A stretch of 34,265 nucleotides of DNA from Lojkania enalia (taxonomy: Eukaryota > Ascomycota > Dothideomycetes > Pleosporales), in the NCBI GenBank assembly GCA_010094045.1, contig ML986809.1:26309-60573 (forward strand). The letters are read 5' to 3'. The notes under the pieces were generated by a model. It ran no database searches, was not told the DNA's origin, and was given only the letters and a program-made list of their open reading frames with translations. Shown piece after piece: positions 11,654-19,631 of the stretch. Position 1 is the stretch's first letter, and each line of letters begins with the position of its first letter. The position numbers and the translations under genes are program-made.

Positions 11654-11866
11654 TGTAATAGACTAGTATAATAGATTATAGCGTAGCAATAATAGATAGA
11701 GTAGTAGGGCTAAAATGTTCGTATATTCAGTTCTCTTAGAAAAGAGATAGTTGATGAAAGAGAGACGAATTACTACCATCCCTGTAGGGTGCGATTCGGC
11801 TATTTCAACCCTAGGTTAGGTGACTCTATATTATTAACCTGTAACTTAAAGCTATAAAATATTATA
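11654..11866 (-). repeat. Solo LTR of the Gypsy-1 family
   Basis: This is a 213-bp sequence with exactly the same length and ends as the two Gypsy-1 LTRs, in reverse orientation: TGTAATAG at 11654 and ATATTATA at 11866, where ATATTACA is expected. Flanking pentamers are AGCGG (11649-11653) and AGTAG (11867-11871), a five-base duplication altered by one C-to-T and one G-to-A. No internal retrotransposon sequence is attached, so it arose by recombination between the LTRs of a former full copy. Confidence 0.88.
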
Positions 11867-12100
11867 AGTAGTAGGTATATATAATTAATAAGATAGGTGG
11901 TATTAATTAATAGAAGAGGTGGATTAGACCGGGCTTATAACTATAAGTAGGAGGAGGTAGAGACTATATAGGGTGGTATAAATAGATATATTAATAAGGT
12001 TCCTTAACCTCTCGGTTAAGATACGATAGGGGAATATATAGTATATAAGACTACTTAGTTAAAGGCTATATAGCTAACTAGATATATAATCTAAGCTTAT
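11867..12100. other. AT-rich spacer with a 7-bp hairpin
   Basis: The only structure seen is a perfect hairpin at 12003-12020, stem CTTAACC with loop TCTC; on the minus strand the loop is GAGA. It could belong to the leader or LTR of the Copia relic. That is a guess from position. Confidence 0.4.
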
Positions 12101-12740
12101 AAAATATATTAAAACTTTTAAAAATATATCTTCCAGCTATTTAATATAATTATTAACTAGAAATTAACTCTATAATATATAATTATTAAATTAATAATAG
12201 AGATAGAACTACTTACTCTATTACTTATAGAATTAGAAATAGAAAAATAGAATCGTCTGTTTAATAGATTATTAATAAAGCTTAATTAGATATCTATTAT
12301 CTAGTATAATAACTAATAGATAGTAAGAGTTATTATAAAAGAGTAGGATAAGTTTATTACTAAGCTTAAATATATTAATGCCTACTAGAGCTGGATTTAT
12401 AAAGAAGTTAAGTAGTATTACCTATATATATAGTAGAGACCTACAAATTAGATGCCTGCTAATAGTATAACGAAAATACTTTCTTATTAGAAGTATATAG
12501 AATTTATTAGACAGCTATATCTAATAGATATATACTTAAAAGTTTAAAAGATTAAGAGAAATTCTAATTAGTTTATTCTTCTATTGTAAGGCGACTATAA
12601 AATATAGGGGTATATAATAGTTAATAGTAAAGGAGCTATAGTTATATTATATAATTATAGCTTGCGTGGTAGTTACCACCTATAGAGATTAGAGAGAGCT
12701 GCCTGCGGTAGTAGGAAATAAAGAAGATAGATATAAAAAT
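12100..12740 (+). pseudogene. Decayed reading frame of unknown function, plus strand
   Basis: One frame can be followed for about 600 bp with interruptions only at TAG/TAA. Recognisable pieces are DKFITKLKYINAY near 12350-12390, SWIYKEV, RPTNxMPANSITKIL near 12440-12480, YIEFIRQLYLIDIYLKV near 12490-12545 and GYIIVNSKGAIVIL near 12610-12655. The continuity of the frame and the charged/hydrophobic alternation argue for a former protein. I do not recognise the family. It may belong to another transposon or be a host gene damaged at the edge of the low-RIP island, which begins about 40 bp downstream. Confidence 0.4.
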
Positions 12741-12744
12741 AGAC

Positions 12745-13465
12745 GATTAACTATTTTATGCCCTATTCTCTTATATAAATTATCTATGTGTTACATGCGC
12801 ATAGTATCAATTTAAGCACCTAGGATTATACTTTATAGAGTATACCGTATATAAGTATTCGATTAATACTCTATAAATTAGAATTTAATTTGGACATCTA
12901 GGTGGAAGTTGTTGGGGTTAATGTTACAACGAAGATAATAAGCGGCCTTTATCAAGACCAAATATTTGTTTAAACACTTTAGTTTTCTCTATTAGGAATA
13001 TAAAGACCGACCTTCTTGCTGCTAAAATATAAAGGCTTATATAGGTAATAATTCCGGCCGACAAACCCACCTAGCTCGAAACAACTACTAGTAGAGAGCT
13101 ATTCTAATCCCTCAAGAGGCTTTATCTTACTCTAATATAGTTTGTCTACTATCTATCATAGGGATTTTGGCAAGCCTACTAAGCTGTATCAGATATCGTC
13201 GTACGATATCACGGTCGATATTACGCTGGATATCACGCTGGATATCAGCTAATATACCCCTTTTCCATGTACATAAATATGGCCCGCTGGCCATCTTCAA
13301 TCAAGCAGTTCAGCTCCTCATCTCCCTCCCTGAGACAAGATTCGCCTCTCACCACTTTCTCAAGCTATTATCTTTTGTTTATTCCGAAACCGGATTGTTC
13401 ATTCGTTTTGTCAACAATACTGCTATGAACATTCTAGTAATATACACTTACAGTATCCGACAAGA
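12745..13465. other. Left part of the low-RIP island, no gene recognised
   Basis: From about 12780 the sequence regains CpA/TpG dinucleotides and a balanced base composition, which marks the end of the heavily RIPped zone. No convincing coding frame was found. The segment immediately left of 13466 would be the 3' flank of the UstYa-like pseudogene. A GATATC-based tandem repeat lies at 13192-13247. Confidence 0.6.
13192..13247. repeat. 12-bp tandem repeat containing GATATC
   Basis: GATATY recurs at 13192, 13205, 13217, 13229 and 13241, spaced 13, 12, 12 and 12 bp. The two best units are GGATATCACGCT and GGATATCAGCT. It lies about 220 bp beyond the stop codon of the UstYa-like pseudogene. Confidence 0.7.
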
Positions 13466-14216
13466 TTAGTTACCGTGTTCTGTACTATCTGGCCTGAAAC
13501 AAACTCCCCATTTAGCCCCTGATGATACATAGGTAAGAATCCACTTTCTCGTCCACTCCACTACCTTTCCCCAATCATAATATTTTCGCCCCACTCCTCG
13601 GCCCGTCACACTCGCAATATCATCATCTGTCTATTCAGCAGTCAGATCCAGCTGATATATTTGCGCCTGCTGTACATAATCAATGCAATCTTTGATATGG
13701 CCGAGCTCTCGCATTCTACCAACCCGGACATATTTACTTCCATCCCGGAGGTAGCTGCATCGTACATTATCTAGAAGCCGTATCGGAGACCGTCTAGAAA
13801 ATACAGCTGGTGGAAGGCCGAGAAGTCGGCGCGGTTGAGTGCGGGGTTAGGCGTTGGAAGAAGCCGCCTAGAAGTGGAAAGAGATAGCCCTAGGCGTAAT
13901 TTGAGTAGTTTGAAAGATGTCCTCTAAAGAGACGGTTATGTTCGAAATTGATTTGGATTCCTTGACTACGAAGGGTAATATCTAGTTGATGGGAAAGATA
14001 GATTCAACCGTAAAGGTATTGGTCCACAAACGTACATGAACACCAGTGTGCTGGTAGGAATATGTCCTTGATTGAAAAGCAGCTTGCTAAGACGTAGGTA
14101 ATTCCAAAGACCACGAATATGATTAATAGGAATAGGCAGTGGAGAAGCCGCTGTTGAAATAGTCTGAGAGATTCGTTAGTAAGGGTAGTATTCTTCTAAT
14201 TCGTACGAAAAAACAT
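13466..14216 (-). pseudogene. UstYa-like (DUF3328) oxidase pseudogene
   Basis: From ATG at 14216-14214 to TAA at 13468-13466, about 250 codons, a usual UstYa-like length. The N-terminus carries one membrane span (LFLLIIFVVFGITYVLASCF, about residues 30-50), which fits the type II membrane layout of this family. The first HxxHC site is seen as FHQLYFLDGLRYGF (13798-13812), with His-to-Tyr and Cys-to-Phe. The second is LGHIKDCIDYVQQ (13685-13699), with Asp at the second His. It is followed by the closing GVGRKYYDWGKVVEW near 13560-13600, where relatives have C-R-D-W. In-frame stops are TAG at 14196-14198, TGA at 14004-14006, TAG at 13890-13892 and TAG at 13631-13633. Two frameshifts lie near 13850 and 13770-13785. 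Family members help modify ribosomally made cyclic peptides such as ustiloxin-type products. No precursor gene or partner enzyme is visible here. The family call is from motif recognition. Confidence 0.68.
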
Positions 14217-14658
14217 CTTGAAGACGATGTAGTTTTTATGAGATTGGCTTCACGAATTTGACTTGGAGGTAGTTCTTGCTGAAGTTTAATAACGTTCTTG
14301 ATACCATTTCGGGTTAGCCTAGCCTATAAACACCACATAGTAGGGTTGGCAGGAGACGTCTGCTTTCGGGTAATCTCTGGTGGAACGGAAAATCAATAGC
14401 TTGCAGACACGTTTTTACGCGCCACGAAATATTTTAGGCAAGCTAGCCAGTCATATTTAGCACGGCCTTTACCCGGCTAGCTCTAACAGGAAGTGTAACA
14501 TTCGCCTAGCCCAAGAACCGCTGAAATTCCTTATTCATTGGCTTATAGCAATGCCGCACCAACAGCCACAGCCAAACTGGCACGGAGGCAGCTGTGAATC
14601 GATGCAACGCTAAGCGCGCGATCTTTCTAACCTCCGGCCATCGCGCCGTGTGAAACTT
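14217..14658. other. Spacer between the two island pseudogenes
   Basis: About 440 bp of normal composition lie between the stop of the exonuclease-like pseudogene and the start of the UstYa-like pseudogene. It would hold the former promoter of the latter. No clear reading frame, tRNA or repeat was seen. Confidence 0.5.
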
Positions 14659-15574
14659 TCAGGGAACACCCGGGAAATAGGATGGAGGCCCTCGCCAATC
14701 CGCCCTCGTCCATTTTTCGTAATCGTTATCACCGCAGTCAACGCAGTAATCATCGTACCAATCACTATGCGGGTCGAAGGACTCATTGAATAAATCGTGA
14801 GGAGAATGCACATAGTTCCACTGATCCAAAACCCTGTTCTGTTCATCCCTTCACGGAGCCATCGCCTTATCTAGGCAATAGGGCTCGTAGTCCGATCTCT
14901 GAGACGCCGCAACAGGCTTCTTAGATTCTTCATTAACTAGGTCTTGTCGCTGATAGACTCGCTGCGTTAGAAACGTATCCCACAACTCTAGGAAGCACTG
15001 AACATCACCAACACAGTAAGAAATTATATCCTCGGGGATCGAGCGCTGGTTGGAAATGTTATACAAGCCGCCATGTTCGGCTTTAAACAGTCGCTCTCCT
15101 TCTCCTTAGCCAGCTTCCAGGTAGTTAGTTCGCTGCCCCCGAACGACGTGAGCATGTTGTTCTTAACATATTTGGTCAGGCCGCTTAAAAACGCCCTAGA
15201 TGCCGTGGTCTTCCTCGTCGCACTCTCCATAAGCTGGACGTCCTCAACCCCCTGCAGCGCCACACTGAAATGCGCAAACAAGGTACCTGAATCATTGTGA
15301 ACGTCGAAGAAGACGCTTAGGATCATTTCGTTCTGACATATATCTTTCAGCGTCTTACGTTTGGTGCCGGCGGTATAGAACGCTTGTGTGCGTAGCGTAT
15401 GCATATCAATAGGGTAGACGCTCCCGGTGCGGATGCCCGTATCGATTAGAAGGGTGAGGATGGAAAGGGAGCACTCACGACAGAGGTCTACGCCTTCGAG
15501 ATCGATGTACATGGTTGGTGACACGAAACTAGCGGCGCATGGCGGAAAACCAGACAGTCAACCAAATTATCCAT
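14659..15574 (-). pseudogene. 3'-5' exonuclease-like (DEDDy, EXD-type) pseudogene
   Basis: Three pieces in shifted frames make up a DnaQ-fold exonuclease of the kind widespread in fungi. The N-terminal piece starts at ATG 15574-15572 (MDNLVDCL). It changes frame near 15555, before LSGFPP and MYIDLEGVDLC, which holds the ExoI Asp-x-Glu site at 15495-15507. FFDVHNDSGTLFAHF (about 73 codons later) is the ExoII region. A second frameshift at about 15067-15110 leads into EHGGLYNISNQRS and then ISYCVGDVQ, whose Tyr-x3-Asp at 15004-15018 is the ExoIII site. A TGA at 14851-14853 interrupts the tail, which then runs on in the same frame (DEQNRVLDQWNYVHSP, an Asp/Tyr/Trp-rich end) to TGA at 14661-14659. 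All catalytic Asp/Glu residues survive although the gene is broken. It lies head-to-tail with the UstYa-like pseudogene. Confidence 0.8.
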
Positions 15575-15861
15575 TTATTCTATAGTGTTAATAATCTATT
15601 CTAATGTCCTTCATGCCGAATATAGAGGTAATGGCGCTAGAAACTAGTGTAGATGGGGAGAGGAAGGGATAACCTAAGATAAATTAGATTGTTATATTTG
15701 GGTTATGGCGAATTAGGAAAAGCGTAATTATACCAAGCGTAAGAGGGGTCCTTTAGGGTAAATTATTTCGTAAAGTAACTTAGTAAAAAGAAAACTCTCT
15801 AGAAACTAATTGTAGAAGTAGGCGTATAGGGTAGTAGAAGGTAATATCTCTATAAACTTAG
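15575..15861. other. Partly RIPped flank between the island and Gypsy-1
   Basis: CpA content falls off gradually over this stretch and nothing coding is visible. It holds the former upstream region of the exonuclease-like gene and the insertion site of Gypsy-1, whose ATAAT duplication is at 15862-15866. Confidence 0.5.
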
Positions 15862-15866
15862 ATAAT

Positions 15867-16079
15867 TGTAATATCTTATAGCTTTGAGTTACGGGTTGAT
15901 GATATAGAGTCACCTGACCTAGGGTTGAAATAGCCGAATCGCACCCTGCAGGGATGGCAGTAATTCGTCTCTCTTTCATCAGCTATCTCTTTTCTAAGAG
16001 AACTAAATATACGAACATTTTAGCCCTACTACTCTATCTATTATTGCTATACTGTAATCTATTATACTGGCCTATTACA
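15867..16079 (+). repeat. 5' LTR of Gypsy-1, nearly free of RIP
   Basis: It starts TGTAATAT and ends TATTACA, a 7-bp inverted end pair of the TG...CA type. It keeps most CpA/TpG sites, for example CACCTGACC and GCACCCTGCAGGG. It is 213 bp, identical in length to the 3' LTR and the solo LTR. An LTR would carry the element's promoter and polyadenylation signals. No TATA box could be assigned with confidence. Confidence 0.92.
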
Positions 16080-16330
16080 TTCGAATCGCTCTAACTCTTT
16101 AGAGCAGCCTAGCAGCAATTTCCGACACTATAAATACGTCTTCTACCCCTCTCAGCCTAACAGCCGGCTTAGCCGGGCGTATAAGAACTCTAACGTCCAG
16201 CAATAGGCGAGACGCTGACCTTAGAGCTAGCGAGGGACTTATTTAGCTAGAAGAGTAGACTAGAGCGAATGTTTGTTAAACATCTAAAGAATTGTAGAGT
16301 CGTAGTACTATCTAGTACTCTCTAGTCTAG
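16080..16330 (+). other. Gypsy-1 leader, low RIP, with a hairpin at the LTR border
   Basis: The first 180 bp after the LTR remain GC-balanced. A perfect hairpin lies at 16088-16105 (stem GCTCTAA, loop CTCT). It begins eight bases after the LTR, where the primer-binding site should be. No TGG-started tRNA complement was found, so the priming mechanism is not resolved. Confidence 0.5.
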
Positions 16331-17400
16331 AGTAGTATAAAGTAGGACGTAGATGCCGAAGACTTAGAAAGACTATAACGATAGATATAAGGTAAACGAA
16401 ATTAGAAGGATCTTAAACAGCTATAGGAGATAAAGTAATAATATAAAGTAGGTAACATCTCTATAATTAATTTAGCTATTATTATACTAGAAGGAGTATA
16501 GCTACCATAAACTACCTCTATTTAAACTAACCTTTCTTACCCTAAACCTCTTTATACCTATAAGAAGAAGGATCGTATAAACTATAACTAATAGGTCTAA
16601 GACTATAAAAAGTATTTTATCTAGTTACTAGTAGACTTTTAGATAAAAAGGTAGAAAGTTACTTTTACCTTTAGATATATCTTAGAGTCTTTAAAGACTT
16701 AATAGAAGATATATAAAACTATAGAGTATCGAAAGAGTATATATTAGATTTCTATATAAGATATCCTAAAAGTAAAGATATTAAGTGTATTAGGAACTCT
16801 ATTAGAATAAAAGTAAGAAGCTTTTAATACCTTAAAAAGGTGTAGATAAAGGATAGGCTAGTCTCTAACTAACTTATTAAACTATATAAAACCTCTATAG
16901 AAAGAAGTTAAAGAGATAAATAAAGACTATATAGTAAATAAGTTTATTTTAGCCTTATCTAAACTAATAAAAAGAGATTTAGATCTCCTCCTAAAACTAT
17001 AGTTTTAAATACTACTAGAGGTAGAAGAATATATAAATATAGTCTTTAGGCGTTACTAAAAACTTTATAAGAGATAAGAGAGGTATAATATAAATAATTA
17101 TAAAAGGCGAGGGTCTGATACTTTAGATAAGAGTAATAGTATTCTAAAGAAGGCTAGAAAGGGCTAGAAACCCCTAAAGAGGTCTAAGAAAGGTAATATC
17201 TATCTAAAGCAGCCTCCTATTATATATTAGATATATAGAGAGGAGGGTTATAAATCTCTTAACTATCTCTAAAAGAAAGAGAAGTCTTAAAAAGCTCTCG
17301 AATAGAAATTAGAAAAAGGTAAGGATTAGAAGGATTAAGCTCCTTTTTTCTAACCTATATTAAACTCTCTAAAAAGAGTAAGAAGCTAGGGAAATTATAT
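16331..17400 (+). pseudogene. Gypsy-1 gag, RIP-destroyed
   Basis: The frame contains capsid-like blocks, then basic Gly/Lys-rich sequence (GxKGxKPLKRSKKG near 17150-17190). A degraded zinc knuckle at 17221-17266 reads YxIYREEGYKSLNY, where relatives have CxxCGxxGHxxxxC: every Cys became Tyr by G-to-A. Stops are mostly TAG. Gag would form the particle that houses reverse transcription. The start codon cannot be placed. Confidence 0.75.
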
Positions 17401-19631
17401 AAATTACTTTTTTAAACTTCTATAAAGTTACTTATAATTAAGATAGTAGTAGAGGGTTTAGCTAAGAATAATTATTTAATTAATTTAGGTATATAACTTA
17501 ATCTTTTTAATACTATACTTATAAAATAGTATAGTTTAAAGATTAATCTACTACTAAAGTTAATAGTAGAAGCTATAAATAGCTCTAAGATTCTAATATA
17601 TAAGACTATTATGATAAAGGTTGCTATTAAAGACTTATATAATAAGGTTTAAATCTATAAAGTACTATTTATAATATTAGATCTTAAAGAGTATAAGGTT
17701 TACTTTAGAATACTCTAGATATAGAATTATAATCCGAAATTAAACTTTCTTAGCAGAAGGATACTTTTTAGGGGGGTAAAAGCTATAAGCTTGCCCTAGT
17801 TCTATAAAGTAGTACTAGAAGACGTAGAAGAGTTTATAGAGACTATTATAGGTAGTAAAGTAGACGTCTATATATATCTAGTTAGTTTAGTGGCTATAGC
17901 GGATAAAATTAGCGCTAGAACAGACTAATTACAGCTAGAGTATACTAATTTTAAGGATGTATTTAATAAAAAACAATCCTTAGTATTTATAGAGTATAGG
18001 TCTTAAAATTTAACTATAAACCTACTAGAAGAAACTAGTCCTCTATATTAACTACTATATAATTTATCTTCGGTTAAGTTTTAGTATCTCTAAAAGTATC
18101 TAGATAAATACTTATAATATAAATAGATTAGAAAATCCTAATCGCCTACTTGTAACGATGCAAAGAAATCGTTCCACGAAAAGCTTCATATACAACCTTA
18201 TCCCAAAGCTTTTCGCTTATCTTATCCTACCCCCAGTTCTACCCCTTTTCCCTTCCGTATATAGTTGCACACTCCCTTATAAGTAGCTTAGTAGTTCTTC
18301 TATATTCTTTCGTACAAGGCCTATAGGTGTTAATGGAATTCCTAGGTCCCTGAACCCCCACGCACTCCTATATGCCTCTAAGTGGATTCGTGCCGCATTC
18401 GGACCCATTATCTTGCCTACGCCGTTATACTACTAGTATATTAATCTTCTTTATAAAGAAGAAGAATAGTAGTTTAAGGCTTTATATAGATTATAGAGGC
18501 TTAAATAAGATTACTATACGTAATTAGTACTTTCTTCCCCTAATTTTAGAGTTGCTAGAGCGTCTAGCGTAAGCTACGTACTATACTAAGCTTAATATTA
18601 GAGAAGCTTACTATAGAATTAGGATAAAGAAAGGAGATAAATAGAAAACCGTATTTTATACTATATACGGTTCTTTTAAGTATACTATTATACTGTTTAG
18701 CCTAATAAATATACTAGCCTATTTTTAAGCGTATATTAATTAGGCGCTTACTAGCTTTATTAATATAATATATATTATATACTTAAATAATATCTTAATC
18801 TTCTCTAATATAGAAGAGAAATATATTAAGTATATTAAGGAAGTACTTTAGAGACTATATAAGGCTAAGCTCTTTATAAAACTTAGTAAGTATAACTTCT
18901 ATATTAGAGAAATAGACTATCTAGAGTTTATTATTTACCTTAAGAGGATTAAATTTAACTACTTTTAGTTGAAAACTATCTAGAATTAGCTAGTTCTATA
19001 AACTATATAAGATATATAGATCTTTATTAGATTTATAAACTACTACTATAGGTTTATTATAGGATTCTTAAAGATTATCTTTAATAAGATTGATTTAAAA
19101 GAGGCTAAAGGCCGCTAAAAGAAGCTATACCTAAAGAAGAGAAGAAAGTTAAAAGCTAGATATTAGTTAGAAAGGACTAGAGGCTTTCTAATAGTTAAAA
19201 GAAGCTTTTTTAAACGTTTCTATCTTAGCTTATTATAAGCTAACTCGGCCTATAAGAGTTAAAGTTAATACTTCTAGGAGCGCTATTTCAGGAATTTTTA
19301 GCTAGCTTATAGAAGAGTAAGTAGGTAAGATAATATAGTAACCTATTAATTTCTTTTTAAGAAAACTTAGTATAATAGAGTATAACTACGATATATATAA
19401 CTAGAAACTACTTATAATAGTAGAAAGTTTAGAGTACTAGTATTAGTACCAATAAGAAATTATATTTAACTTTTATATAAACTATAATAACCTTTATTAG
19501 TTTATAGAAATAAAGACTTTAGTCTATTAATATATATAATTATATCTTAAGCTTACTAAATATAATTATAACCTTATCTACTAGTCTAGTAAACTTAATC
19601 TAGCTAATAGACTATTATATTAATTAGACTA
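17401..19631 (+). pseudogene. Gypsy-1 protease, reverse transcriptase and RNase H, RIP-destroyed and interrupted
   Basis: The protease site near 17470-17500 reads LINLGIxLNL, a mutated L-I-D-S-G-A-x-V-N-L. The segment DLKEYKVYFRI follows near 17680-17710. Reverse transcriptase begins near 18050 (YLDKYLxYKxIRKSxSP) and is cut at 18149 by the 280-bp insert. It resumes at 18434 with IFFIKKKNSSLRLYIDYRG. The catalytic YLDD box near 18776-18802 reads YLNNILIF. RNase H runs over about 19200-19610, to the last segment NLANRLLYxLDY next to pogo-D. Stops are TAG/TAA. The frame is kept across the insert if one copy of the CTAC duplication is removed. Confidence 0.88.
18150..18429. mobile_element. 280-bp un-RIPped insertion in the Gypsy-1 reverse transcriptase
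   Basis: The reading frame of the reverse transcriptase is interrupted between CCTAC (ending 18149) and TAGTAT (from 18434). The interrupting 280 bp has CTAC on both sides (18146-18149 and 18430-18433), a four-base target duplication. The ends are TTGTAACG and CGTTATA, imperfect inverted repeats. Base composition is normal and CpA sites are kept, unlike the sequence on both sides. A 10-bp inverted repeat (CGAAAAGCTT at 18177-18186, AAGCTTTTCG at 18206-18215) lies near the left end. No reading frame is evident. It looks like a non-autonomous DNA element. The class is not certain; a short retroposon is less likely, as no A-tail is seen. Confidence 0.7.

Noticed and set aside
13167..13260. Possible repeat-bearing peptide precursor next to the UstYa-like gene
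   Set aside because: The 12-bp repeat gives no core peptide with paired basic cleavage sites and no signal peptide, so it does not look like a ustiloxin-type precursor.
13167..13469. Open reading frame of 100 codons on the plus strand
   Set aside because: It starts at TTG, runs through the 12-bp GATATC repeat, has no recognisable domain, and overlaps the 3' flank of a better-supported minus-strand pseudogene.
13697..14071. Plus-strand frame beginning MAELSHSTNPDIF with only a few stops
   Set aside because: It lies fully antisense to the UstYa-like pseudogene, whose motifs, membrane span and length fit a known family. The plus-strand reading is most likely a shadow.
14610..14846. 78-codon minus-strand frame starting MNRTGFW
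   Set aside because: The exonuclease tail reads better in the neighbouring frame (DQWNYVHSP...), continuous with the upstream part except for one TGA. This frame is an overlap.
15073..15300. 75-codon plus-strand reading frame
   Set aside because: It is the reverse strand of the exonuclease-like pseudogene, in the region holding its ExoII site.
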